Counted from the first letter of the stretch, positions 51,305-61,261 are shown. The stretch: 64,000 nucleotides of DNA from Sarcina sp034439435 (GCF_034439435.1 NZ_JAPCKJ010000001.1:124001-188000), one strand, 5' to 3'. Notes: a model not told the origin generated them from the sequence alone. A program made the numbers and translations.

Positions 51305-52762
51305 TTAATGTTTATGAACTGCTACTGCATGATGAATATTTCCTTCATGAGAATGCATATATTTTTGACATAATTCATAAATTACAAATGGTAATACTAA
51401 GGATATTGCATAACTTATAATAAGCATCCACATATATTCATGTGATTTCATCATGTTTCCTGCAATTGCTGTAGGCGGAACAAAGGATATAAAGAATGCA
51501 AATATTGAAGTTGCAAGTCCAACTATTGATACTATAAGTTTAACTGGTTTTCCACCAGGCATTTGGTAAGCACCATTTAAGCCTTTACCTAAAATAGCTT
51601 TTATATATCCTACGAAAAATAAAACATATCCACTTAAGTAAATTACAACGGTTAATGACATTGCTGCTAAGAATGAAAGGTTGCTTCCGCCACCTCCAAA
51701 AGTTAATACAGCAGCCCATATGCTAACGATTATACCTTGTGCTATAACTAAATAAACTGGTACATCATGTTTATTTGTTTTAGCCCATGATTCTGGAATA
51801 GCACCTTCTTCAGCTGCTATAATCATACCTCTTGTTGGTCCAACAACCCATGAACTTACCTCTGCTATTACACCAAAAGCAAGTAATAAGGCTATTATCT
51901 TAACTAAGATTGTATTATTTGCTGTGAAATGTCCTAAAAGCACTGCAAAGGTTTGAACTACCCCGGCACTTAAATTTATTTGACCTTGAGGTATAACGGC
52001 TGCTATTGCAAGTCCTCCTAATGTACTAACAACTATGGCTACTATAACTAGTAAAAGCATTGCTAATGGGTATTGTTTCTTTGGATTAGCCATTTCATTT
52101 GCATGGGTAGCTGATGCTTCTACACCCATATAAGATAAGATAAATGATACAAATACAACCAAAGTATTTACATTTGTAAAGTCTGGAACAAAAGTATCTT
52201 TACTTGATATGTATATAGGATTACCTTGAATTATATATACAAGGGCCAAGATAATTAAAATAGCTGCTGGTAAAAGTATTCCTACTACGAAACCTATTTT
52301 AGCTATTTTAGCAGTATATTTTGTTCCTCCAAATTGAGATAATGCTAAAATCCAAAAAATTACTAATACACCTATAAATTTTATCATTGGATTACTATTT
52401 AGTGCTGGCCAATTAAATACATATGATAAAGCTCCAAGTATGAAATAAATCATTGTTACGAATCCAACTGTTATTTCAAAGAATTCAAAGAATAAGTTTG
52501 CAAAACCATATTTCTTACCTAAATTCTTTCCAGTCCAGGTGAAAACACCACCTTTTTGCCATCCATCTACAGTTGCCATTTCAGCTGCACATAAAGCAAC
52601 TGGAATAAACCATAAAAAGCCTCCTAAAAGTAGATAAAATACTAAGTGCAATTTGGATGTTGCAAATGTAGGATATTCATATACAGCCATAACCATAGAT
52701 GCTGTCATTGCAAAGAATCCAAAAAGTGTTAATGATTTTTTTGTTGTTCCTTCCTGTTTCAT
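51305..52762 (-). CDS. Amino-acid antiporter, glutamate/GABA (GadC) type of the APC family
   Basis: 485 aa, 12 membrane helices. GadC-like landmarks are the N-terminal SLTLFGFFAMTASMVMAVYEYPTFA, GWQKGGVFTWTGKNLGKKYGFANLFFEFFE and GPTRGMIIAAEEGAIPESWAKTNKHDVP. Such carriers exchange glutamate for GABA (or related pairs) to consume protons at low pH. The C-terminal tail is unusually His-rich (MHSHEGNIHHAVAVHKH), perhaps a pH-sensitive plug like the GadC C-tail. No decarboxylase gene is adjacent, so the substrate pair is inferred from similarity only. AAAAGGAG supports the start. Confidence 0.85.
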   Translation of the reverse strand: MKQEGTTKKSLTLFGFFAMTASMVMAVYEYPTFATSKLHLVFYLLLGGFLWFIPVALCAAEMATVDGWQKGGVFTWTGKNLGKKYGFANLFFEFFEITVGFVTMIYFILGALSYVFNWPALNSNPMIKFIGVLVIFWILALSQFGGTKYTAKIAKIGFVVGILLPAAILIILALVYIIQGNPIYISSKDTFVPDFTNVNTLVVFVSFILSYMGVEASATHANEMANPKKQYPLAMLLLVIVAIVVSTLGGLAIAAVIPQGQINLSAGVVQTFAVLLGHFTANNTILVKIIALLLAFGVIAEVSSWVVGPTRGMIIAAEEGAIPESWAKTNKHDVPVYLVIAQGIIVSIWAAVLTFGGGGSNLSFLAAMSLTVVIYLSGYVLFFVGYIKAILGKGLNGAYQMPGGKPVKLIVSIVGLATSIFAFFISFVPPTAIAGNMMKSHEYMWMLIISYAISLVLPFVIYELCQKYMHSHEGNIHHAVAVHKH

Positions 52763-53137
52763 TTAAATTCAACTCCTTTTAAATTATTTGATTAGCCCAA
52801 ATAAATTAAAAAGTTTGTTGCTTCAAATAGAAGTAATGAACTTTTAAATTTTTGAGTTATAAATATAATTAACATTTTGTTAACACTTTGTTTATATATA
52901 TTATAACTCTTAAGTTATATTTTGTTAAATATTTTTTGAAAATATTTCAAATTATTATTATATTCTTTTAATATTTAAAAAACAAATAAAATAGAGTGAT
53001 TATATACTAACTAATGTAAATATAATCACCCTATTTTTAACAATTTTAATTTCTAAATCACTAAAATTTCTCCTAATAATTTGATTTTCCTTTCAACACT
53101 GATTTTTAAACTCTCTCTTAATCTTAAATATGAAAAA
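52763..53137. other. Intergenic region with the acylation-operon terminator
   Basis: Promoter region of the antiporter gene and the hairpin at 52992-53035. Nothing else. Confidence 0.5.
52992..53035 (-). terminator. Terminator of the O-acylation operon
   Basis: AATAGGGTGATTATA pairs with TATAATCACTCTATT (one mismatch), followed by a T-rich run on the minus strand. It is about 100 nt past the DHHW stop. Confidence 0.82.
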
Positions 53138-54292
53138 TTATTCATTATTTAAAACCGGTGCTAAATTATTATCAGAGAAAAATGTATTTGCATTATAGAG
53201 ATATAATAAATCTGTTATTCCCTCTTCAGAAATAAGCTTATCAATATCTTCATAGTAATATCTTGGATCAACAATTACTATCTCATTGAAATAAGGAGTC
53301 AAAAATTGAACAAAACTATTAGCATAAGAATCTTTTATAAGAAGTAACTTTTTATTGTTATCAGTTAAAGTATTTATTTTTACTAAAGGATGATTTCCTT
53401 CTAAAAATACTTCATATTTATCTTTTTCATTTAGCTTTTCACTATTATAAATACTTCCACTTTTCTTCTTCTCTTCCTCATAGCTTACTACTACTTCATC
53501 ATTTTCGTCCTTAGGAATATAAACATCTATAGAATCTGGCTCTATTCCTTTAAATCCGCTTTTTGAATATAATGTTCCATAAAATTCATCTGTAACTGTT
53601 TCTATATCATAGTAATTTTCCTTAGGAGTTAATCCCATTTCCTTAGCTGCATCTAAAAAAGCATAATAAGCGCCTAAAGTAGTCCAATGATGATCTGTTC
53701 TATAATAAATATATTCATCCTTATGACTTTCTAAAGTATTATAAATATCTATAAACTTTATATTACTATTTAAACTACTCTTCAATTCTTCTATGTAGGC
53801 TTTTTGATCTTCTACAGGCGCATTTTTAGGTAATTTATCCTTTAATACACTTACTGAATTAGGAGCTATTAAAGCATATTGATTTATTCCTTTATACTTT
53901 TCACTAAAGTTATTCATAGCCTTAATAGTTTCTTGTAAATTCTTTTCTTCTGGCTTTTTAAAGTCTTCTATTAAATAATCATCTTTCCCAAGAAAAACCC
54001 CATTTTCTTCTTTTTTTCCTAAAAACCTATCCACAGTAGATTTAATTCCAATCCATGAATTTCTAAGAGTAAATTGATCCTCTACGTATTTTTCATATTT
54101 CTCTGTATATCTACCTTCTACAAGTCTATCTATAGAAAATTTAGGTTTTTTAGCTAGCATTCTATTTTCTTCTTCCGAAAAATTTTTATCTTTACTAAAC
54201 ATATTCATGAAGAAAATACCAAAAATTGAAATTATGAAAACTAAAGCTAAAATTCTAGTATATATTTTTTTATGTTTATTCATATTACTCAT
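53138..54292 (-). CDS. DHHW family protein (AlgX/SGNH-like acetyl-handling partner)
   Basis: 384 aa. One N-terminal membrane helix (about 12-30) is followed by an extracellular domain. The hallmark DHHW lies at 200-203 in YYRTDHHWTTLGAYYAF, and an SGNH-type serine segment IKDSYANSF is near residue 325. Such proteins act with MBOAT acyltransferases in O-acetylation of extracellular polysaccharides (as AlgJ/AlgX with AlgI). It is last gene of a four-gene operon and is 18 bp downstream of the MBOAT gene. The acceptor polymer is unknown. Confidence 0.87.
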   Translation of the reverse strand: MSNMNKHKKIYTRILALVFIISIFGIFFMNMFSKDKNFSEEENRMLAKKPKFSIDRLVEGRYTEKYEKYVEDQFTLRNSWIGIKSTVDRFLGKKEENGVFLGKDDYLIEDFKKPEEKNLQETIKAMNNFSEKYKGINQYALIAPNSVSVLKDKLPKNAPVEDQKAYIEELKSSLNSNIKFIDIYNTLESHKDEYIYYRTDHHWTTLGAYYAFLDAAKEMGLTPKENYYDIETVTDEFYGTLYSKSGFKGIEPDSIDVYIPKDENDEVVVSYEEEKKKSGSIYNSEKLNEKDKYEVFLEGNHPLVKINTLTDNNKKLLLIKDSYANSFVQFLTPYFNEIVIVDPRYYYEDIDKLISEEGITDLLYLYNANTFFSDNNLAPVLNNE

Positions 54293-54309
54293 TGCTCTTT
54301 TCTCCTTTG

Positions 54310-55716
54310 TTAAAATCTAAAATATAAAAATGGATTATATGTTGAGGTCACAATATAAGCTATTGATAAAACTAATATTATAACTTGAATTCCTCCAGCT
54401 ATTAATATTCCTCTTACACCCATATCATATTTTAGTTTTCTAAAAAGTTTATACATTATAGGAGTTGAGCATAAAAGAGCTATGACTAAAATTATTAAGC
54501 TTGTGCTTAAATAATAAAAAGATGCTCCATTTACTAACGAGTTATTTCCTATTCCAAACATAACTTTTACGTAATTAATTCCAAATTTTAGACTGTCATT
54601 GGAAAAGAATACCCATCCAACCATAACTAGTATCATTGTATATAAATGATTTACAAACTTAGGTGTTTTATTTAATACCTTAAGCAGGAATACTTTTTCA
54701 ATTAATAAAAGCACTCCGTAATAAATCCCCCACATTATGAAATTCCAACTTGCTCCATGCCATATTCCTGTTAAAAACCAAACTATAAATATGTTCCTTA
54801 ATTGAATTTTTAATCCTCTTCTATTTCCTCCTAGAGGTATGTAAACATATTCCCTAAACCAAGTTCCTAAAGATATATGCCATCTTCTCCAAAACTCAGT
54901 TATATTCTTAGATATATATGGATAGTTGAAGTTCTCACAAAAATCGAAGCCAAACATTTTTCCAAGACCAATAGCCATATCTGAGTATCCACTAAAGTCA
55001 AAGTATATTTGAAGTGTGTAAGCTATAATGCCTATCCAAGATGTTAAAATAGATATTTTACCTAAATCACTTCCTTGAATGCTTGTCCATAATAGACCCA
55101 CATTATTTGCAATAAGAACTTTCTTTCCTAATCCGAAAATAAATCTTTCTACGCCTTCTCCAAACTTCTCTAAACTTTCCTTTCTACTAGTAAGTTCCCT
55201 AGCTATATCTGAATACTTAACTATAGGTCCTGCTACAAGTTGAGGAAACATAGTAACATATAAGGAAAAAGATAATAAGCTCTTTTGAACTTTAACTTTT
55301 CCCCAATATACATCTATTATGTATGATAAGGTTTGAAAAGTATAAAATGATATTCCTATAGGTAATGGTATATCATTTATAGGTATATTGATATTAAAAA
55401 GGGCATTTATATTTGATATAAGGAAATCGTAATACTTAAAATATCCTAAAATTAATAAGTTTAAAGCTACAGTAACCAAAAGTATCATTCTGGCCTTATT
55501 CTTATTCTTCCTATTTTTATTTATTAAAAGCCCCGCAAAAAAATCTATAATAGTAGTAAACAACATTAAAAATATATACGTGGGTTCCCCCCAAGCATAA
55601 AAAACTAAACTTGCTAAAAGTAATATTGTATTTTTTAATTTTCTCGGAGAAATATAATATAAAATTAACGTTATTGGCAAGAAAGTAAAAATAAAAATTA
55701 TACTGCTAAAAACCAT
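54310..55716 (-). CDS. MBOAT family O-acyltransferase (AlgI/DltB/PatA-like)
   Basis: 468-aa membrane enzyme with about 11 helices that carries acyl groups across the membrane onto polysaccharides. Conserved blocks are the N-terminal FLPITLILYYISPRKLKN, PLPIGISFYTFQTLSYIIDVYWG, FPQLVAGPIVKYSDI, QIYFDFSGYSDMAIGLGKMFGF, FWRRWHISLGTWFREYVYIPLGGNR (His280) and the catalytic LTGIWHGASWNF (His320). It is flanked by a DUF4358 lipoprotein upstream (14-bp gap) and the DHHW protein downstream, so acetylation of a cell-surface polymer is the likely job. Confidence 0.94.
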   Translation of the reverse strand: MVFSSIIFIFTFLPITLILYYISPRKLKNTILLLASLVFYAWGEPTYIFLMLFTTIIDFFAGLLINKNRKNKNKARMILLVTVALNLLILGYFKYYDFLISNINALFNINIPINDIPLPIGISFYTFQTLSYIIDVYWGKVKVQKSLLSFSLYVTMFPQLVAGPIVKYSDIARELTSRKESLEKFGEGVERFIFGLGKKVLIANNVGLLWTSIQGSDLGKISILTSWIGIIAYTLQIYFDFSGYSDMAIGLGKMFGFDFCENFNYPYISKNITEFWRRWHISLGTWFREYVYIPLGGNRRGLKIQLRNIFIVWFLTGIWHGASWNFIMWGIYYGVLLLIEKVFLLKVLNKTPKFVNHLYTMILVMVGWVFFSNDSLKFGINYVKVMFGIGNNSLVNGASFYYLSTSLIILVIALLCSTPIMYKLFRKLKYDMGVRGILIAGGIQVIILVLSIAYIVTSTYNPFLYFRF

Positions 55717-55730
55717 GATGCCACCTCTTC

Positions 55731-56207
55731 CTAATTCACTACAGCCTTAAAGCTGTCTGCTATATCCGCTGCATTTTTTCCTACACAAAAGAAAACATAA
55801 TTCCCTATTGTCTTTAGTTCATAGTCATTTAAAAGAGCACATTGTTCAGCACCATATCCATTAAAACTTTCTAACTGATTATTTACCCTATTTTCTATGG
55901 CACTTTCTACTGTATCAGTCTGAGACTTATTCTTTACTTTAACAATAAGCATTTCTTCTACATTCATACTTGAACTAGGAAGATATAATAAAAATTCTTG
56001 AAAATCATTTGAATTTAACTTATAAAATCTTTTTAATTCCTTTTCTCCTCCACTCTTCATATTGGATGTTACAACGTCCTTACTCTCTATTTCACTTAGT
56101 ACCGTACTTAGTGGCATATCCTTAACTCCTCCACAGGCAACTAATGAAAATGTAAACATAATAACTCCAATTAAAGATAAGCTTCTCTTAAAAATCTTGC
56201 TATTCAC
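55731..56207 (-). CDS. DUF4358 family lipoprotein
   Basis: 158 aa. The lipoprotein signal ends FTFSLVAC with lipidated Cys25. The mature part (MPLSTVLSEIESKDVVTSN, LKRFYKLNSNDFQEFLLYLP, ending CVGKNAADIADSFKAVVN) matches the DUF4358 layout often found next to MBOAT/DHHW genes in clostridia. It starts with GTG at 56207, preceded by AAAAGGAG. It probably assists the acylation machinery at the outer membrane face. The exact role is unknown. Confidence 0.8.
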   Translation of the reverse strand: MNSKIFKRSLSLIGVIMFTFSLVACGGVKDMPLSTVLSEIESKDVVTSNMKSGGEKELKRFYKLNSNDFQEFLLYLPSSSMNVEEMLIVKVKNKSQTDTVESAIENRVNNQLESFNGYGAEQCALLNDYELKTIGNYVFFCVGKNAADIADSFKAVVN

Positions 56208-56379
56208 AATTTACACTCCTTTTCTTTGTCTTTTTCTTTTGTTAATTTATCAAAAACATATTTTCATTCTTCTTTTGAATATACTTTAATAACTAGTTAA
56301 ATAACTTTTATAAACTCTTAAAACTCACCATAAAACTAAAGCATATAAAAATTTAAAATAAACTATATATTTTTTTATT

Positions 56380-57147
56380 TTATAAATCTATTTCTTTTCT
56401 AATCACTTGAAGCCAAGGAGTATAAAATTCTGCTTTTAAATGAATTCCATCTGGCTCGTACATATTTTCTTTTACCATAGAAGTAGTGTCTATAAACTTT
56501 ACTCCTGTAGTATTGCACATTTCTTTCAATGCATTATTAAAATCATTTACTTTACTAAATTCTTTTTGTTTCGCAATAGCCTTACTTGAAACTGGAAATA
56601 TTGAATTAACGTATATTTCAGCATTAGGCACTTCCTTTTTTATTTCATTTATTAGATTCTCATAATTTTTTATAAAATCTTTTGAATTACTAAATAGAAG
56701 TAAATCATTCATTCCATACATCATTACTATTTTTTTAGGATTTAAACTATTTAAAGTCCCAAGATCCTCTTTTTTAGCCTTTATAACATCTCTTCCTTTT
56801 ATCCCTATAACAGAATCTTCATCTAATATATTATAGAAACTAAGTGGTTCAGTTAATGAATCTCCCATAAATACTGTATCCTTAAAAATTTCTTTTAAGT
56901 TACTACTATCTATAGTACTTTCATTAACACTATTTTTACTATTCATATCTTTTATTTTATTTTCTATTTCTGCTACATCTTTTTTTTCTAAGGATTGAAG
57001 AATACTAACTCCCATTGCTACTTTTTCATCTTTAGCCTTATCTATTTCATGATCTTTTATTATTTTACATCCTGCTCCTAATAAAGTTCCCCCTATTAAG
57101 AGTCCTAAAACAATTACACTTATTCGTTTTCTTCTTTTGTACTTCAT
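56380..57147 (-). CDS. SGNH/GDSL hydrolase, membrane-anchored
   Basis: 255 aa. An N-terminal hydrophobic helix (ISVIVLGLLIGGTLLGAGC, possibly a non-standard lipobox) and an extracellular SGNH domain. Block I is VFMGDSLTEP with nucleophile Ser97, the block III-type YGMNDLLLF gives Gly-x-Asn-Asp, and block V is PDGIHL with the catalytic Asp and His. These enzymes add or remove acetyl groups on polysaccharides. It is first gene of the operon with DUF4358, MBOAT and DHHW genes. I chose ATG 57147 because AAAGGATG lies at proper distance. The ATG at 57156 abuts it. Confidence 0.87.
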   Translation of the reverse strand: MKYKRRKRISVIVLGLLIGGTLLGAGCKIIKDHEIDKAKDEKVAMGVSILQSLEKKDVAEIENKIKDMNSKNSVNESTIDSSNLKEIFKDTVFMGDSLTEPLSFYNILDEDSVIGIKGRDVIKAKKEDLGTLNSLNPKKIVMMYGMNDLLLFSNSKDFIKNYENLINEIKKEVPNAEIYVNSIFPVSSKAIAKQKEFSKVNDFNNALKEMCNTTGVKFIDTTSMVKENMYEPDGIHLKAEFYTPWLQVIRKEIDL

Positions 57148-57322
57148 TTCATTCATCCTTTATAATTTTATACATTAATTTTACATAAGTTTCATTTGTT
57201 CTTAGTAAAAATTTAAGTACTTTAAAATTACATTTTGTTAACAAAATGCCAATATTAATGACTAATTAGCAATTTTAGGTATAAAAAAGTAATAAATCCA
57301 AATATTGATTTTATTGTAAACA

Positions 57323-57360
57323 AAAATAGTATTCTCCTCTTTGAAGAATACTATTTTAAA
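57323..57360. terminator. Terminator of gpmI
   Basis: AAAATAGTATTC/GAATACTATTTT stem with short loop, about 20 nt past the gpmI stop. Confidence 0.88.
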
Positions 57361-57380
57361 ATATATAATTAACTATTATA

Positions 57381-58919
57381 TTACTTGTTTAAAAGGCAAT
57401 TTCCAGTCATTTCTTCTGGTACTTCTAATCCCATAACAGTTAACATAGTTGGAGCTATATCAGCTAATTTTCCACCGTCTTTTAATGACTTTCCTTCAGC
57501 ATCTTTTGAAATCCATAAGAATGGAACTGGATCTGAAGTGTGAGCAGTCATTGGTTTACCAGTTGAGTAATCTATCATTACTTCTGCATTACCATGGTCA
57601 GCAGTTATGAATACAGTACCGTCTTTTTCTAATACTTTATTAACTACTTTTCCTAAGCACTCATCAACAGTTTCTATAGCTTTAACAGCGGCTTCTTGAA
57701 CTCCAGTATGTCCAACCATATCTGGATTAGCATAGTTTAAGATTATCATATCATATTTATCTTGATCTAATCTGTTTATTAATTCATCAGTTACTTCATA
57801 AGCACTCATTTCTGGTTTAAGATCATATGTAGCAACCTTTGGTGAAGCTATTAATGCTCTATCTTCATTATTATTTGGTTTTTCTACTCCACCATTGAAG
57901 AAGAATGTTACGTGAGCATATTTTTCAGTCTCAGCTATTCTTAATTGGTTTAATCCTTTATCAGCAACATACTCTCCTAAAGTGTTTGTGTAACTTTCTG
58001 GTCTGTAAGCAACATCTACACACTCTAAAGTCTTGTCATATTGAGTCATACAAACAAAGTTAACATGTAATTGCTTTCTTTCGAATCCTTTGAATTCTGG
58101 ATCAACTATAGCTCTAGTTATTTCTCTTGCTCTATCTGGTCTAAAGTTGAAGAATATTACTGAATCTCCATCTTTAATTCTAGCAACTGGGTGTCCATCT
58201 TCTTCTATTACTGTAGGTAAAACGAACTCGTCAGTTTTGTTATCATGGTAAGATTTTTCTATAGCTTCAACAGCTGAAGAAGCTTTTTCACCGTCTCCTA
58301 AAGCCATAGCATTGTAAGCTAATTGTACTCTTTCCCATCTGTTATCTCTATCCATTGCATAGTATCTACCACTTATAGTAGCTATTTCACCAACACCGAT
58401 TTCTTTCATAGCATTTTCTAATTCAACTATGAATTCTTTACCTGATGATGGAGCAACGTCTCTACCATCCATGAAAGCATGAACGTAAACTTTTTGAAGT
58501 CCTTTTTTCTTAGCTAACTCTAAAAGACCTTTTAAGTGATCAATGTGAGAGTGAACTCCTCCGTTTGATAGTAATCCCATTAAGTGTAATGAAGTATTGT
58601 TTTCTTTAGCTTCATCCATAGCTTTAACTAAAGCTTTATTTGTGAAGAAAGTTCCTTCTTTTATTTCTTTAGTTATTCTAGTTAACTCTTGGTATATTAC
58701 TCTACCAGCACCTATATTTAAATGACCAACTTCTGAGTTACCCATTTGTCCTTCTGGAAGACCAACTTCTAATCCTGAAGCTTGTAACTCAGTATGTGGA
58801 TATTTAGCAAATAATTTATCATAATTTGGCTTATTAGCAGCAGCTACTGCATTACCTTCTTTGTTTGGAGATATTCCAAATCCGTCTAATATCATTAACA
58901 TTACAGGTTTTTTACTCAT
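57381..58919 (-). CDS. gpmI: 2,3-bisphosphoglycerate-independent phosphoglycerate mutase
   Basis: 512-aa Mn-dependent enzyme interconverting 3- and 2-phosphoglycerate. The metal-binding LMILDGFGISPNKEGNAV is at the N-terminus, catalytic Ser62 lies in QMGNSEVGHLNIGAGR, then DGRDVAPSSG, FFNFRPDRAREITRA, and the second metal set NYANPDMVGHTG and TADHGNAEVM. The strict Mn2+ and pH dependence of such enzymes is known from spore-forming relatives. GGAGGG precedes ATG. It is downstream of tpiA, though a hairpin lies between them. Confidence 0.98.
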   Translation of the reverse strand: MSKKPVMLMILDGFGISPNKEGNAVAAANKPNYDKLFAKYPHTELQASGLEVGLPEGQMGNSEVGHLNIGAGRVIYQELTRITKEIKEGTFFTNKALVKAMDEAKENNTSLHLMGLLSNGGVHSHIDHLKGLLELAKKKGLQKVYVHAFMDGRDVAPSSGKEFIVELENAMKEIGVGEIATISGRYYAMDRDNRWERVQLAYNAMALGDGEKASSAVEAIEKSYHDNKTDEFVLPTVIEEDGHPVARIKDGDSVIFFNFRPDRAREITRAIVDPEFKGFERKQLHVNFVCMTQYDKTLECVDVAYRPESYTNTLGEYVADKGLNQLRIAETEKYAHVTFFFNGGVEKPNNNEDRALIASPKVATYDLKPEMSAYEVTDELINRLDQDKYDMIILNYANPDMVGHTGVQEAAVKAIETVDECLGKVVNKVLEKDGTVFITADHGNAEVMIDYSTGKPMTAHTSDPVPFLWISKDAEGKSLKDGGKLADIAPTMLTVMGLEVPEEMTGNCLLNK

Positions 58920-58975
58920 AATAACCCTCCAAAAACTAAATTTCTATTTATACATTTATTATAATGTGTACCTAA

Positions 58976-59028
58976 TTAAAAAACAATAGCAATAGACAAT
59001 TGGTATTACTTGCCTATTGCTACTATTT
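58976..59028 (-). terminator. Hairpin terminator between tpiA and gpmI
   Basis: TAGCAATAGGCAA pairs with TTGTCTATTGCTA (one mismatch), followed by TTGTTTTTT on the minus strand. It may only partly stop transcription, allowing gpmI readthrough. Confidence 0.75.
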
Positions 59029-59044
59029 AATTACTAATATTATC

Positions 59045-59791
59045 TTAGTAGTTTACGATTTGAGCAAAGTCAGCTGCAACTAAGCTAGCTCCACCAACTA
59101 AAGCACCATCGATGTCTGATTTAGCCATTTGTTCAGCTATTGTGTTAGGCTTAACTGATCCACCGTATTGGATTCTTACTTTATCAGCAACTTCTTGTCC
59201 GAACATTTCAGCAACCATAGCTCTTATAGCAGCTATTGTTTCATTAGCTTGATCTGAAGTAGCAGTTTTTCCTGTTCCTATAGCCCAGATTGGTTCGTAA
59301 GCTATAACAACTTTCTCAGCTTGCTCTTTAGTTAATCCTTCTAAATCAGCAGTGATTTGAGCTTTTATAACATCGTTAGTAGTTCCGTTTTCTCTTTGCT
59401 CTAAAGTTTCTCCACAACAAAGGATTGGAACTAAGTTATGAGCGAAAGCAGCTTTAACTTTTTTATTACAAGTTTCGTCTGTTTCGTTGAAGTATTCTCT
59501 TCTTTCACTATGTCCAATTACAACGTAATCTATGTTCATAGCTTCTAACATTCTTGGAGCGATTTCTCCAGTGAATGCTCCTTTTTCTTCAAAGTGCATG
59601 TTTTGAGCACCTACTTTTATGTTTGTTCCTTCAACAGCCTTTTTAACTGCGTCTAAACAAACGAAAGTTGGGCAAACTACAACTTCACATTTAGCATCTT
59701 TAACTAATGGCTTTAATTCTTCAACTAATTTAACAGCCTCGTCTATTGTATAGTGCATTTTCCAGTTTCCTGCGATTATTGGAGTTCTCAT
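59045..59791 (-). CDS. tpiA: Triosephosphate isomerase
   Basis: 248-aa TIM barrel interconverting dihydroxyacetone phosphate and glyceraldehyde-3-phosphate. Substrate residues Asn9 and Lys11 are in GNWKMH, His94 is in VIGHSERR, the catalytic Glu166 is in AYEPIWAIGTGKTA, and the phosphate-binding YGGSVKPNT and GGASL are present. AGAGGTG supports the start. It lies in the gap-pgk-tpiA-gpmI order. Confidence 0.98.
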   Translation of the reverse strand: MRTPIIAGNWKMHYTIDEAVKLVEELKPLVKDAKCEVVVCPTFVCLDAVKKAVEGTNIKVGAQNMHFEEKGAFTGEIAPRMLEAMNIDYVVIGHSERREYFNETDETCNKKVKAAFAHNLVPILCCGETLEQRENGTTNDVIKAQITADLEGLTKEQAEKVVIAYEPIWAIGTGKTATSDQANETIAAIRAMVAEMFGQEVADKVRIQYGGSVKPNTIAEQMAKSDIDGALVGGASLVAADFAQIVNY

Positions 59792-59921
59792 CTATATTCA
59801 CCTCTATTAATATTTTAAATATTAAATAATATATGGTAGGTTAATCCATCATACATTATTCATCTAAAAACTCTGAAAATATTAAATAATAATCCTAATA
59901 TTTTCTTAGCTTTTAGTAAAA

Positions 59922-59973
59922 CAAGGCTAAGATTCAATGAAAGATATTCTTCCATTGAATCTAGTCTTATTTT
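59922..59973. terminator. Hairpin terminator between pgk and tpiA
   Basis: CTAAGATTCAATG pairs with CATTGAATCTAG with further pairing outside, with T-rich tracts on both strands. It is located about 60 nt past the pgk stop. Confidence 0.75.
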
Positions 59974-60030
59974 TTTATAAAACAACAATCTTTATACTTC
60001 AATCTAATTACTACTTTAAGGTTTATAATA

Positions 60031-61224
60031 TTATTTATCGTTTAAAGCAGCTATTCCTGGTAATACTTTTCCTTCTAAGAATTCTAATGAAGCTCCACCA
60101 CCAGTTGAGATGTGAGACATTTTATCTCCGAATCCTAATATGTTAACAGCAGCAGCTGAATCTCCACCACCTATTATAGTAGTAGCATCTGCTTCAGCCA
60201 TAGCTTTAGCAACAGCTATTGTTCCTTTGTTGAAGTTTTCGAATTCAAATACTCCCATTGGTCCGTTCCAGATAACTGTTTTAGCATCTTTTATTGCATC
60301 AGCATATAATTTTTCAGTTTTTGGTCCGATATCTAATCCCATAAATCCTTCTGGAATGTTTTGATCTTCTGTAACTACAGCTTCAACATCTTTGAATTCT
60401 TTAGCTATTCTGTGGTCTACAGGTAATAATAATTTAACACCTTTTTCTTCAGCTTTAGCTAACATTTCTTTAGCGTATTCAACTTTGTCTTCTTCTACTA
60501 ATGAACTTCCTACAGTATATCCTTGAGCTTTTAAGAATGTGTAAGCCATTCCTCCACCGATTATTAAAGTATCAACTTTTTCTAAAAGGTTGTTTATAAC
60601 GTTTATCTTATCTGAAACTTTAGCTCCACCTAAGATAGCAACGAATGGTCTTTCTGGAGTTTCTACAGCATCTCCTAAGAATTTAAGCTCTTTTTGGATT
60701 AAGTATCCACAAACTGCTGGCTTTAAGTACTCAGTTACTCCAACTGTTGAACAGTGAGCTCTGTGAGCTGTTCCGAATGCATCGTTAACAAACATTTCAG
60801 CTAGGCTAGCTAATTCTTTTGATAACTCTTCTCCGTTTTTAGTTTCTTCTTTTCTGTATCTTGTATTTTGAAGTAAAACTACGTCTCCGTCTTTCATTTC
60901 ATCTACAGCTTTTTTAGCATTTTCTCCAACAACGTTGTCGTCAGCAGCAAATACTACTTCTTTACCAAGCATTTCGCTTAATTTTTTAGCAACTGGTGCT
61001 AATGAGAATTCTGGTTTAGCTTCTCCCTTTGGTTTACCCATATGTGAGCAAAGGATTACTTTTGCGCCATTATCAACTAAGTATTTTATAGTAGGCATAG
61101 CTCCGTTTAATCTATTTATATCAGTTATAACACCATCTTTTAATGGAACGTTAAAGTCGCATCTTACTAATACTTTTTTACCTTTTACTTGAACGTCTTC
61201 TATAGTCTTTTTATTGAAGTTCAT
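60031..61224 (-). CDS. pgk: Phosphoglycerate kinase
   Basis: 397-aa glycolytic kinase transferring phosphate from 1,3-bisphosphoglycerate to ADP. N-domain signature KKVLVRCDFNVPL, LCSHMGKPKGE and VNDAFGTAHRAHCST; C-domain GGGMAYTFLKAQG, WNGPMGVFEFENFNKGT and GGGDSAAAVN with STGGGASLEFLEGK. I set the start at ATG 61224, after AAGAGGTGA. The GTG at 61233 lies inside that ribosome site. Confidence 0.98.
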   Translation of the reverse strand: MNFNKKTIEDVQVKGKKVLVRCDFNVPLKDGVITDINRLNGAMPTIKYLVDNGAKVILCSHMGKPKGEAKPEFSLAPVAKKLSEMLGKEVVFAADDNVVGENAKKAVDEMKDGDVVLLQNTRYRKEETKNGEELSKELASLAEMFVNDAFGTAHRAHCSTVGVTEYLKPAVCGYLIQKELKFLGDAVETPERPFVAILGGAKVSDKINVINNLLEKVDTLIIGGGMAYTFLKAQGYTVGSSLVEEDKVEYAKEMLAKAEEKGVKLLLPVDHRIAKEFKDVEAVVTEDQNIPEGFMGLDIGPKTEKLYADAIKDAKTVIWNGPMGVFEFENFNKGTIAVAKAMAEADATTIIGGGDSAAAVNILGFGDKMSHISTGGGASLEFLEGKVLPGIAALNDK

Positions 61225-61261
61225 TATATTCACCTCTTAAATAAATTTAAATTTGAAAATA

